A stretch of 64,000 nucleotides of DNA, from NCBI GenBank assembly GCA_022453515.1, contig JAJNNY010000056.1:124001-188000 (forward strand). Reading direction: 5' to 3'. The DNA comes from Astrocystis sublimbata (taxonomy: Eukaryota; Ascomycota; Sordariomycetes; Xylariales; Xylariaceae). Positions 45,371 through 56,724 of this stretch are shown in pieces. The notes under the pieces are model-generated. The model did not search any database, was not told the origin of the DNA, and worked only from the letters and a program-made list of their open reading frames with translations. The translations under genes were made by a program, and so were the position numbers. Each line of letters begins with the position of its first letter. Within the stretch, counting starts at the first letter, position 1.

Positions 45371-47351
45371 TCATCGTTCGTGAATCTCCGCTGGGCGCTT
45401 GTTACTTGTAGTAGTACTGCCCTGTTGCTGCGCCATGACAATCTGCTCGCCCTCTTCATACTTCGGCGACGGATACAAGACTTCCATCTCGTCATCATTA
45501 GGGCGGTGTACGCCAGTGTAGTCATCAACGACTAGCCTCGCGACATTCATCCCCATCAAGGCGCTCGTTTCCATTGTTGAGATGAAGCTTTCGATCCCGG
45601 ACGTGTAGTATAAACCATTGCCCATGTCAGGGTCCTGGAACGTCACACGCGGGTATTTCTGCGGGTAGGGATGGAACACAGTAGGGTGGAACCACGAGAT
45701 GGGGTGCACGACAGAATCGTCTTCATCGCTATCCTGGGTGAATGATTCGGGGATCTCAACTCCCAGTAGTTCGGACAGAAATTTCGACGTGACTGCCTCG
45801 GGCGAAAAGATTTTGTACACGTACTCGGGACTATGTGTACGTGGATTCATGACGATCCGCTGCTGGGTTGCTGAGTAAAAACCAACATTTCCGGCACCGG
45901 CGCCACCGGGCCGCGCTTCTTCATTTGCGCCTAGAGTCGTGAGAATGGAGACGGGAACGTCGGATGCCGGCGGCAGTTTGAAGAACTCGGGGCTGAACTT
46001 GTAAGGCGATGCGAACAATGTCACATGGAGTGTAGCGTAGGGGATGGTGTCAATGGGATGCTGTATAAGGTTCTCATTCATGCTGATGTTGGCAAATTGG
46101 AAGGGGGTTGCGATGATGACATGATCGAAGGCGACGGGATGCGATTCTGATTCCTTTGGCTTTCCGTCGTCTGGTGCTTGGGCGGTCCTGATCCCGTATT
46201 TTCCATTGGCGTCCAGCTCAATGCCAACGACTGCATTGTTAAGGCGTACATCTGCTTTAGATGCCTTCACCATGTTCGCAAATATTTGCCAGTTGCCCCC
46301 CTCGACGGCTTTGGCACCCTCTGGTGCCATTGCTACCATGGCTCCCAGCCCATGTATAAACTCCAGGTTGGACGCATAGTTCACGCGCGTGCTGGCTTGC
46401 ACGATGTCATGAGCGAAGGGCCCGTCGAGCTGTGCATTTGTGAGTTCTTTCTCTTACAGTAAATGAAGTATAGGCTCGCTTACGTTGTTAGCAGCTAGGA
46501 ACTGCCGGCCTGTCACTCCAGTGATCTTGGTGAGATCAAGCTGGAATGCTCTCGTGGACAGTGATCGGAAGGGAAAGAAGGGCTCCTCATAGAGTCGTAA
46601 GAAAGTGGCGACTGTATTCTGCACAAGCCGATAGGTCCGATATGGTGCAGTCCCATACTGTTCAGGCCGACATCAGTTATTACTAGTTCAGAGGCGACTC
46701 GCAAGATTCGCGCTTTTCTTTACTCACTTTCCAGAAAAGACGGCCCAGATTTACCCAGTCCCAAGAGTTAGAGTCTTGCGTATAAACGAATCTTTCGCCA
46801 TCCCATATGCCTAACAGCCCGCCCTCGTCGCTACCAGGATCTTTTGTTGTGAGTCCGAAGGTTCGAGTGGCATTGCAGAGGATGTAATTGACATCGACGA
46901 ATATTGAGGCGCCCAGCTCAACGGGCTCGACTGGGTCGTCGTACACATTTACAGTAAGAGTGCGGCCTCCTATACGGCCGGTCTTCTCGAAGACGGTCAC
47001 GTTGAGGAGGATGCCCGAACTATTGGCGTATTTGCGCAGATGATATGCGGCTGATGACCCGGCGGCCCCGGCTCCTGCTGACTGATTAGCAACGAGTGAA
47101 TCCTGACGCGTGAATATGAGTTTTGGTGTTGAAACGGATGATCGCAGGCTTGATATGTGAGGTATTTGGATTGCTTCTGCATTGATGCGCGAGATGTGTT
47201 TACTTCCCAGCATGTGTAAACAAATCATGAATCAATACTAACCGATGATGGCAACCTGCTTGACATCGTCAACACTCCCCACAACGCCGGAGACTGCCGA
47301 GGCCAAGACCAGAGTTAGCGAACCGAGGAGATTGTAAGCCTTCATCTTCAT
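45371..47351 (-). CDS. Secreted FAD-dependent prenylcysteine-oxidase-like protein
   Basis: Flavoprotein of 562 residues. Exons on the minus strand are 47351-47243, 47074-46728, 46657-46484 and 46429-45371, in frame with GT-AG junctions. The start gives a signal peptide (MKMKAYNLLGSLTLVLASAVSG). The dinucleotide-binding motif GAGAAGSSAAYHL (from about residue 37) is interrupted by intron 1 and is followed by FEKTGRIGGRT, the second FAD contact. The middle has GPFAHDIVQASTRVNY and FIHGLGAMVAM. The C-terminal part with YATLHVTLFASPYKFSPEFF and VPVSILTTLGA matches the prenylcysteine lyase domain. In animals such enzymes split prenylcysteine during breakdown of prenylated proteins, releasing an aldehyde, free Cys and hydrogen peroxide; this activity is inferred here. 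The C-terminal 40 residues are polar and probably disordered. Confidence 0.9.
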
Positions 47352-48331
47352 ATAATCATTCTAGATGAATGTGTCAAGGCAAAGGGCAATAACATGCGTG
47401 GCAAACAGGCAATGATGAGATCAGATAGCTTGAGCTGGGTGAGACATGAAGTGTAGCAACAGCAGACAGATGACAAGCGCCATACAGTGAAAACACAGTG
47501 TAATGATCATATTACACGGTGAGGATGGACAGCCCCTGCTTCAACTGACAACGCCCACTACTCGACTGGAAGCCATCCTCATCCTGGGATTCTGGGGTCT
47601 GGTACTTTCTTCAGGGATTTGCCAACAAATAAGGGGAAACCTCAAATTCATATTCTTTTTTCTTTGGTTCTAAGTAGTCTCGATGCACCAAGACTAATTG
47701 CAGCGGTCGGTACGAAGAGCATGAGACGAGCTCGAGCACGATCAAGGGTAACTGCTCATTCCCCAAGCATGTGCAGACCATACCTAATGCTCATATCGGT
47801 GACGAGATGTTTGCTATGACGGCGTGTGGCTGATAGCTTCGAATCTCTCCTGCTCATAGGTATGGGCTGGAGTGGTCTTGCTGAGATAAGGAGCTAGAAG
47901 CCTACCTACCTCCTACCAGGCTCGCCAGGCATCCAGGTGCAGACAAGACCGCGTAGCTAATCGAGGTGGATCCCCTCTCTACCCCTCCAAACCTTCGTGG
48001 ATTGGAACGCAACTCGCCCCGCCCCGCCTTGCGTCAAGGCTGCAATCATACTTCTAGGCCCCTAGGTAGGTACCCGCAGCGATGGCTTTAGCGACCGATG
48101 CACCGGATGGAGAAACTAATAGGTACCTGGGGTCCCTAATCAACAATCAACAATCGGCGGGCCATTTTAGAAAAAAACCTTGACCCACCCACCTGTGATC
48201 TGATAGCTTTCCGTTATTACATACTTCGCTACCTTCACCTCTGCAACCCCACGAGCCGACGACTTGCTGCCCACACACCGCACTTCTTGAGTGCTCAGAA
48301 GCTGTGATTCCTTGTCCGTCCCCAAACCAGC
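47352..48331. other. Divergent promoter region of the oxidase and CCT6 genes
   Basis: About 1 kb between two divergently transcribed genes. It contains GTAGGTA-type motifs near 48063-48075 and a GC-rich part at 47940-48050, and no credible gene. Confidence 0.4.
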
Positions 48332-50275
48332 ATGTCTGCTGCACAGCTTCTCAACCCTAAAGCCGAATCTCGGGTTCGTCGCCCGTGCCGCCCGTATCCT
48401 CGCTGTCCGTGCTAATTGCGCCCTTCTTTAGCGGCGGGGTGAGGCTCTCAAAGTCAACATCAATGCTGGCGAGGGACTGCAGGATGTCCTCAAGTCCAAC
48501 TTGGGCCCCTTGGGCACCCTCAAGATGTACGTGTGGTTTCTGTCTTCTCGGAACTTACAGCAGAGAAACATGCTGACTCGTACTGCCCCCAAAGGCTTGT
48601 AGACGGAGCCGGACAGGTTCGATCCCCTCCACCGCCTCGCCGACCACCGCCACGCCCCGGCCTGACAAACCCGTGTAGATCAAACTCACAAAGGACGGCA
48701 ACGTCCTGCTACGCGAGATGCAGATACAGAACCCGACCGCCGTCATGATCGCCCGTGCCGCCACCGCCCAGGACGACATCTGCGGAGACGGGACCACGTC
48801 CGTCGTCCTGCTAGTGGGAGAGCTGCTGAAGCAAGCCGACAGGTATATCGCCGAAGGACTGCACCCCCGCGTCATAACCGACGGCTTCGAGATTGGCAAG
48901 AACGAGGCCTTGAAGGTGCGCATTGGAATTGGAACACGACACATCCAAAACTGTGTGTGTGGCGGTAGCTGACGGTGCCGTCTAGTTCCTCGATACCTTC
49001 AAGCTGCCGAAAGAGGTTGACCGGGAGCTTCTTCTGTCTGTAGCCCGCACATCCCTATCGACCAAGTTGAACGCGAGCTTGGCACAGAAGCTCACCCCAG
49101 ATATTGTCGATTCCGTGCTGGCCATCTACCAAGCCCCCGCGAAGCCCGATCTACACATGGTGGAGATTATGAAGATGCAGCACCGGACGGCCTCCGATAC
49201 CCAGCTCATCCGCGGTCTAGCTCTCGATCACGGCGCGAGGCATCCCGATATGCCCAAGCAATTAGAAAACGCCTTCATCCTGACCATGAACGTCAGTCTA
49301 GAGTACGAGAAGTCGGAGATCAACTCGGGCTTCTTCTACTCCAGCGCGGACCAGCGGGACAAGTTGGTCGAGAGCGAGCGTCGATTCGTCGATTCCAAGC
49401 TGAAGAAGATCGTCGAGCTGAAGAAGGAGGTGTGCGGCGACGACCCCAAGAAGGGCTTTGTCATCGTGAACCAGAAGGGCATCGACCCGCTGTCCCTCGA
49501 CGTGCTTGCCAAGCACGGCATTTTCGCTCTTCGAAGGGCCAAGAGGAGGAATATGGAGCGATTACAGCTCATTTGTGGCGGTGTGGCACAGAACAGTGTA
49601 GAAGACCTGTCGCCCGATATTCTTGGCTGGGCCGGAAAGGTGTATGAGCAGCAACTCGGAGAGGAAAAGTACACCTTCATCGAGGAGGTAAAGGATCCCA
49701 AATCTGTCACACTCATGATCAAGGGCCCCAACGCACACACCATCGCCCAGATAACAGATGCCGTAAGAGACGGCCTCCGCAGCGTTTATAACATGATCGT
49801 GGACAAGTCGGTGGTTCCTGGCGGCGGTGCTTTCCAGGTGGCCTGCGCCTCTCACTTGAAGAGCGACAGTTTCAAAAAGACTGTCAAGGGTAAGGCGAAG
49901 TCGGGTGTCGAGGCATTCGCCGACGCGCTTCTTATTATCCCTAAGACGCTAGCAGCAAATGCCGGCCATGACATCCAAGATGCCCGTAGGTATCACCCAG
50001 TCAATGTAGTAGTAGAATCAGTACTAACCATCGATTTAGTTGCCTCACTTCAAGACGAATATAACGACGGAAACATCGCTGGCTTGGATCTGGTCCTTGG
50101 TGGACCCATGGACCCGACGTTAGAAGGTGTTTACGACTCCTTCAGAGTTTTGCGGAACTGCATCGCTTCATCAGCAAGCATCGCGTCGAACCTATTACTT
50201 TGTGACGAAATGCTGAAGGCTCGCCAGATGGGTCGCCAAGGAGGCCCAGGTCCTGGCATGGATGGCGAAGAGTAA
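48332..50275 (+). CDS. CCT6: T-complex protein 1 (CCT/TRiC chaperonin), zeta subunit
   Basis: One of the eight subunits of the cytosolic chaperonin that folds actin, tubulin and other proteins using ATP. It has 543 residues in six exons: 48332-48373, 48432-48526, 48595-48616, 48679-48915, 48986-49985 and 50040-50275. All are GT-AG and in frame. Group II chaperonin motifs are present: [23 protein letters not shown] at the start, [15 protein letters not shown] (ATP binding) and [12 protein letters not shown]. The [10 protein letters not shown] and NAGHDIQDA blocks of the nucleotide pocket are also there. The zeta assignment follows from the N-terminal [14 protein letters not shown] and [11 protein letters not shown]. 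The last intron (54 bases) has no stop in frame, so its retention would insert 18 residues in the equatorial domain. Confidence 0.95.
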
Positions 50276-51104
50276 GGCGACGACTAGCTATTGTGCTCTC
50301 CAGACATCGACAAGATGTTCTCATAGACCTAATAGGGATCTCCCGCCAGCGATATTCGTGAATATGAGATTACGCATGCACGTGACGACGTTCTATTCCT
50401 GCAACTATTTCGAGGTCGCATCTAAAGTATCTACCTACCTACCTTCCTTCCTACCTACCTAGGCATGCGATGTGAAAATTACGCAGCCGCTCTCCCAGGC
50501 GAGAAGAGAGTGGAGACCGGCCATCTTTCATTCACACTGCCTAAGTAGGTAAGTAGGTAGGGTAACATCCAACTTGCTGACAGCCGCTCAAAACACGGTG
50601 AATTACAGGGTACGGTACCAAAAAAACATGAGAGCAGGCAAGTGTGGCTAAGCATATGGGCTGCCATAGATGCGTGCTGACTGAAGCTTATCACACACGG
50701 AAGATCCGAAGTCAATGCATCTCTGGTCGGCTTCATCTGCTACCCACATATGCGGATAACAACGCCCAATGGTTATGGCGGACTGCGCATATTTGATTCC
50801 GATGATGCAGCCTCACTTAACCATGAACAGACTAGTCGGTCACCGTGCGACCCTCCCACTCATAATGATGTAGATACACGTGACCAAGGCTGCGTCGCTG
50901 CGTAAAGCAAAGATGGCTTCGGGTTGGAAGAATGAGTTGAAGTGATATATATAAGGCAGTGGGGGGGAACATTGGAAGTCGGTTCTTGTGAACATTGCAT
51001 CATCTACTTTGGCTATTGCAACATCTGCCTCGATCATTGCGGCATCTACCTGTACCATTCCGTCAATATCAGAACATCCCGAACCCTGCGCAACGTCTGA
51101 AAAC
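50276..51104. other. Intergenic region with TACCTA/TAGGTA clusters
   Basis: Between CCT6 and the GST-like gene. Clusters of CTACCTAC and GTAGGTAAG lie at 50430-50462 and 50541-50562. The frame that enters the GST gene is open from about 50956 without an ATG until 51105. Confidence 0.5.
50946..50953 (+). promoter_or_regulatory. Candidate TATA box of the GST-like gene
   Basis: TATATATA followed by AGG, about 150 bases before the ATG at 51105; spacing and sequence fit a fungal core promoter. Not supported by any transcript evidence. Confidence 0.5.
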
Positions 51105-51902
51105 ATGGACTACTACGACATCGCCATGCGCACGCCCCAATTGGCTTGCGCGGTCAACCCATGGAAGGGACGCCTAGCGCTGAATTTCAAAGCCGCCGAC
51201 TACAAAACCACATGGGTGTCCATCCCCGACATCGCGCGGGTACGCCGCGAGCTTGAGATCCCCGCGTGCCGCAACTTCCCCGATGGCAGCGACTACTACA
51301 CACTGCCCATCCTCGTCGATTCGAAGACGGGCTCCAAGCTCGGCGACTCGTTCGACATCGCCCTGTACTTGCAGAGCAACTACCCGGACTCGGGCGACGG
51401 AGACCTGTTCCCCGCCCAGGAGCTGAAGTTTGACTACGAGCTGGATCTACCCTCTTGGGCGCCGCAATTGTCGGAGCGGGCGGACGTGGAATACGCAGAT
51501 TATTCCAAGTTCAACACCGCTATTGACGCCGCCTTCACGTCCCATGTTGGCCTCGTGGGACACAGCTTGCCCCTGGACTCGGAGGCGAGCAAGGCCGCAA
51601 TGGCGAAGCGCTCCGGGATGTCGTCGTGGGACGATTTCAAGATGGAGGGCGAGGCGAGAGAGAAGACGCTCGAGTCTTTCAAGACCATGCTGGGGGCGCT
51701 TGCCAAGCTGTTCGCGAAAGATCCCAGCGGGCCTTTCCTCCTGGGAAAGCAGGCCAGTTATGCGGATTTTATCGTGGGCGGTTGGGTGTATATGTTTGGG
51801 GTGCTCCTCCCGGACGAAGAGTGGCAGGAGGCTAAGCAGTGGCATGGGGGCATCCTGACAACGCTGTATGATGCCATGGGAAAATACACGGAGATCAAGT
51901 AG
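51105..51902 (+). CDS. Glutathione S-transferase-like protein
   Basis: Single-exon gene for 265 residues, soluble. The N-terminal thioredoxin-like domain starts MDYYDIAMRTPQLACAVNPW and includes RLALNFKAADYKTTWVSIPDI, then TLPILVDSKTG and LGDSFDIALYLQSNYP. These are the glutathione-binding strand-helix blocks of the fungal group related to LigE/UstS-type enzymes. The helical C-terminal domain has GPFLLGKQASYADFIVGGWVYMFG, a conserved GST element. A Ser/Cys/Tyr catalytic residue cannot be fixed by eye; the usual SPNPWK pocket reads AVNPWK. These proteins conjugate glutathione or cleave ethers and often serve in detoxification or in peptide natural-product pathways, but no pathway genes are adjacent. 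The start is the first ATG; 49 codons upstream are open in frame without ATG. Confidence 0.85.
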   Translation: MDYYDIAMRTPQLACAVNPWKGRLALNFKAADYKTTWVSIPDIARVRRELEIPACRNFPDGSDYYTLPILVDSKTGSKLGDSFDIALYLQSNYPDSGDGDLFPAQELKFDYELDLPSWAPQLSERADVEYADYSKFNTAIDAAFTSHVGLVGHSLPLDSEASKAAMAKRSGMSSWDDFKMEGEAREKTLESFKTMLGALAKLFAKDPSGPFLLGKQASYADFIVGGWVYMFGVLLPDEEWQEAKQWHGGILTTLYDAMGKYTEIK

Positions 51903-52115
51903 ATATCACCGTGGTTCAACATATCAGAAACTTTTAAGCAATCGATGGCCGTGTTGTCTCTGATGTGTGGAAGGGGTTCTTCTCTTGGCGATACTGTTCT
52001 GGTTTAACAATACAACCCAATTATTGAGTGTCTTTGCCAATCCATGGTACATTCTAGTAATGAATGATACGTCCCTGGTTGTCGGGACTCGGAACAAGCC
52101 ATGCTGTACAACCTC

Positions 52116-52140
52116 CTTATCTTATCTTATCTTATCTTAT
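52116..52140. repeat. (CTTAT)5 pentanucleotide repeat
   Basis: Five perfect CTTAT units, about 215 bases after the stop of the GST-like gene. Confidence 0.9.
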
Positions 52141-53629
52141 GAGTTCAGACGTGTTTCCAAAATCACACTTTAATTCTGGGTAAGCATATCCCCTTACCAT
52201 GATACCTTAGGTGACATGTCAATTGACCTCCGTTCATCTCTTTCGACGGCTTCTTTTCAAGAACACAGCCGTTTGTCCTTCCTGCGGCACCTCCGCTAAA
52301 TAGAATGAACACTCTAATTGATTGTACAAACTTGGTCAGCACTCTTGGTGAGCTTGACGATTGTTAAGACTGCCATGAATTTTAACGTGTTGCATATCCT
52401 GATGGTTGTTGGTTCAAAACAGAACATACCTTTCTTTAGTTAATGAATTGTTGAATATGGTTCTACCAACTACCTCATTAATTACCCTACAACGCAGAAG
52501 TCGAATAAGTTGGCCTTTAACCTGAAAAGTAATATGCAGTAGACTGAAATACACAATTATTTTGTCAATTCATGGTATCGTAGCTTTTCGCGTGGCTTCT
52601 CGGGGAGATGGGGGGGTTCCGCGTCTTAATGTGTAAAACAGTCGGCCATCCACAATGGGCAGCTCTAAACTACTTACCCATTCGAGCATTCAAGGCGGAT
52701 ATTGCATCGGCATGACTAAAGCGATAAGTTTGCGAATTCTCGGGAACAAGCTGAGCCCCGTCACGGTCTGGTAGAAATCAATCGATAATTGATTATGCGT
52801 TGACATCCAACGTCGGCCGGCGTGAGTTGATATGATCAATGCACGATCGGAATGAGGCCAAACCCGATGGCCGGCGCATAATCTCACCTCGATCCTTCGT
52901 CCACCTTGTGTCAGTCGCACCCCGGCCTCTGCCAGGCATGTCAGGGTCTTTATGCCGGCATCTTCTGTACCTAAGGCATCGTGCATTACCCCTCCAACCC
53001 CTCCTGCCGCAATGGGTAAGTCCGGCAAGGGGTGCTTAGGCCTTCTCTCGCTCTGCCCCTCATTGATGTCAGCAGTTTTCTTAAGTGCCTAGGAGGCGAG
53101 GTAGCGTTGTGCTAATCATAGACTCGGGACTTGTTGTAACTGCGGACTAAGACTCTCTAATTGCAGGACTTAGCCAATCTTGAAACCCGTTCCCCATACT
53201 CGTACTATACAATTTGAATAAACAGACCTCTGTTGACTAAGACGGGTATTGAAGCAACGACATACTCCTAAGCTCCTGTTGCAATGCACAGTTGTCAATA
53301 GATAATTGCTGGTAGCTGCTGCATCGGGTTAACTGCGATGGATCGCTGCGTACGTGGCATCCCAAAAGAACACCAAATGCAACTGGATGCCCTTGTCGAT
53401 AATATGTTCTGGCCGTCTATGATCCCTTGGTTCGGCTCCATCCTTGTGCTGACTTAGCAGCTCACTTACATTCGATACTATGGGCATCGTTATGCATCAG
53501 CATTGTTTTGGAAGTATCCCATAGGCGCAACAGAGGCAACCCCGGAGCAATTCATGCACACATGAAAGTCGTGACAAATGGCGGTGTCGATGGCATGACG
53601 ATCACTCCTTCTCGGACGACACTTCAGTC

Positions 53630-53637
53630 TATATAAA
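53630..53637 (+). promoter_or_regulatory. Candidate TATA box of the Dabb-like gene
   Basis: TATATAAA about 134 bases before the ATG at 53771, followed by a CT-rich leader. This suggests a strong, regulated promoter; inferred from sequence only. Confidence 0.55.
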
Positions 53638-53770
53638 CCGCTTCATCGAGTGGCAGAATGATGAGAGAAGGACCATCCATCTCACATTCTCATCACTCTT
53701 CAGTCCTCAGCCTTCACAAATCGAAACATCCCACTCCCTCGACTACCGTTGAAAAAAAGCTTCATTCAAA

Positions 53771-54311
53771 ATGACTATCACTCGCCTGTTCCAGTTCGCT
53801 GTCGCCGATGAGGCCAGACAGGATTTCGCCGTGAAGACCTTCACTGACCTCAAGAACACTTGCAAGAAGGATGGCGCGCCTTACCTCGTTGCCGCGCACG
53901 GCGCAAAGATCAAGGTCATCAAGGGTCAGTAAATCGCCAGATCCATCACCTCCGAATCATAACAACAGGGCAGCTCTGAGATCTCATCATCGGCCCATGT
54001 CTTGCCTTTTAGCCCTTTTGATGCCATCAAAGATGCACTGGTCGGTTCGAACATAGCGGAAAACTGACATTGTCACTGCAGACACTGCCGGCGGCCCTGC
54101 TTGGACCGTCTACGCCTCCCTCACTTTCAAAGATCAGGCGTAAGTAGACGAACCTTAATCCAGATCATATGGCACAGCAGCTTACTGTCTTGGTGAACAT
54201 AGCGATGCCGACTACTTCGAGAAAGAGGACCCCGTCAGCGCGGAACTTCGTTCCAAGAACACGGACATGCACTCCGCTATGTGCGTCTTGGAGGGTTCTT
54301 TCACCCAATAG
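53771..54311 (+). CDS. Small dimeric alpha/beta-barrel (Dabb-like) protein
   Basis: Predicted 106-residue protein in three exons: 53771-53924, 54082-54139 and 54203-54311, with GT-AG junctions in frame. It begins MTITRLFQFAVADEARQDFA, continues with an antiparallel strand pattern (PYLVAAHGAKIKVIKD, GGPAWTVYASLTFKDQADAD) and ends with MHSAMCVLEGSFTQ. Length and strand-helix order fit the ferredoxin-like stress-responsive alpha/beta barrel fold found in many small fungal proteins. There is no signal peptide, so it is probably cytosolic. A TATA box and CT-rich leader precede it, suggesting high or induced expression. The family call is by pattern only; the function is unknown. Confidence 0.75.
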
Positions 54312-56724
54312 GTGTAATGCCCATGTCAGATGCTGAGTCGGGATGATGAGGGTCACCCATGAGAAACGAAACGATTTCACGGAGGTGGAGCAATGAAGAA
54401 AGAGTAAAATAAACAGATCTAGAAGATACGATAATACATTGTTGATTAGATCGCAATCCTCAAGTGTACTGTTTCAGTGGTGATGTGAGATTATGCGAGA
54501 TATTATGTGCAAGCTGATCGCTTCTCAGTCTTCATCTACGACAGGTAAGCATAAATAAGGCTATACTTGCTAGTAATGTGAACATATATATGAGTGTTTG
54601 ACAGGTCTAACTCTCCTCAGCTCGCCCGTAGTAGCTGTGCACTGCTGTAGAAACAAAGAGTTGTTTAAGTAGATCAATATTGAAATGCAAACTCCCACAG
54701 GGCATCCTAGGCGGGTGATCACGGATGGTTCAACGCGATTCAAACAGAAGTTCCTATCGAGAGTGTGGTATGCTCAACATCGGACGTCCCCTTTGCGGCC
54801 CCTAACACATGGAGTTAGGACCGCTGGCTGAGAAGCTCATCAAGTATGAGACAAGGACTCACTGCAGATATCCATTTATTGCATTGGGTGATTCGCATGA
54901 ATGAGGAATTAATTGGGTTATTTCCGATTGAGTTATATCTTCAAAGTCCTAGGGCGAGAATAATGAATTACCTAGTAGATATCGATCCATGCCAAGTACG
55001 GGAAGCTCGACCCCCTATCACTTACTACCTACCTAGCACACGTCAGTAGGGTACATATAGTGCTTTACACGAGGTTGATTCGACTACGCATACGACGCTC
55101 ATGGTCGTAATTCGGGGTGGCATGCTTACACATGCACGACTAAACGTTCATTTCCTGTTAGACGCGTCACGGCTCTGCTTTTCAGAGCTGCTCACTTTTG
55201 TGCTTTCGCAGTTTTAAGATTGCCAGTTTCGAGCTCAATTTCTCGTCAGAAATTATGAACCATGCGATGTACGGCGGATTTTCGTCTCAGTGTGTTATAT
55301 ATAGAGCATCGATTCAGTGACAGCATCATGGGCGAAACAAAGCGTGCGAATCAGGTCGTGTGAGTACCTTTGTGAAAAGTGTGGCTGCAGAACATGATTG
55401 GAAGTCGAGGGGCCCAATGTGACCTACAGTTTCTCTCGGAATGAGGAGAAGCCGCTACGGAACAAGGAAAATAACAGCATCTGAAAGCCCAACCCGAGGT
55501 CGGGTCTCGGCTTCAACGCCTACAGTGCTGACTTACACTACAGGTGCCAGCGTGGACGCGACAAGGCTGCAGAAACACATGCGGAGCTTATGTACCTACA
55601 GATATGTAAGTATACATACACTCCAGCAGAATGTGTTAAAGTGGGCAAAAGAGGTTATAGATGTGGCATGGGTAAGGTACCGAGTATGTACAAGCAAGCG
55701 CGGAATACGACGTATACAATAATTATAACAATAGGCGAACTCGCGCGAGATAGGCGAAAATAGTCTGCATCTACATGATTGCCGGTGCATCAAGGCGGAG
55801 ATTGCCAAAATTGCCGTTAAACGCCTGCCTGTCGTAACACCTCATCACCGGACAAAGAGGACTGTCGAGTCGACCAGCCTGATGCATCCTAGCGAGTCTC
55901 TAGAATACGTGCAAACCATCACCTGATGCCAATGTTTGTTGGTCGAGACTCGGGGTCAATGCTGACCGCAGACTCCACGATACCTACTTACCTATTTATT
56001 TAGGTACCTACCTAACCTACCTAAGCCGCAGCTCTGGAATGCGACCTGCCCCAATTTACCCAGGATATATACAAATGTACCCATATACGGTGTTGGTACG
56101 GTCCAGGAACTGCGCACGAGCGCCCGCCCCTAGATATCTCCGTCACCGGGATACCCAGTCTTCGGACACCTATCACGATGCGTCCCGACCCCCCACTACG
56201 ATCAACCCGGCCAGGACGCGGCCAAGCTCACCTCGCGAACAAAGCAACTACTAGACTGCATAATGCAAGACCAGCTTTCCGGTAGCTAACAGGTCCCTTA
56301 CATCGAGTCCTGATCGAGCTGTAATGTTGCACTCTGTTGCGGTAGAACATGCCAATCTTGGCACGTGTGGCCGGGATTAAAGGAATGTGGTGGAGATGAT
56401 GAGATGTGTTAGTGCTAGGACCGCCCTGTGGGCGGACGGCTGGTTGAGGTCATCACGCAGGCCCGCGGCAGCTATGTCAGGAGAAAGAACGAAAGCAGTC
56501 GAAAAAAGAAACCGAATGTGGAAAATTAAAAAGCACACGACCATCTGACCTGGCCATCCTGGTGGGCACCTGTTCCGCTTTCATGTTCAACCTGCTCTGT
56601 GCGGTATGGATAATGTCACATATATGAAGTTCCTTCCGTCGCGACGTCTTTTGTCTGAGATGAGGGGCATCAAGACAACGCGCGCGACTGTCGTATTCTT
56701 TGAACCAACGCTCAACTGGTGAAC
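54312..56724. other. Intergenic region
   Basis: About 2.4 kb without a supported gene. Short open frames near 55441-55722 and 56039-56254 have no family features. A dense TACCTA/TAGGTA cluster lies at 55980-56025. The right end is the promoter of the carboxylesterase gene. Confidence 0.4.

Larger units (their letters stand above)
51903..53770. other. Intergenic region
   Basis: About 1.9 kb with no supported gene. Contains a (CTTAT)5 repeat at 52116-52140 and, at its right end, the promoter of the Dabb-like gene. A 112-residue minus-strand frame at 52690-53028 has no family features. Confidence 0.4.
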
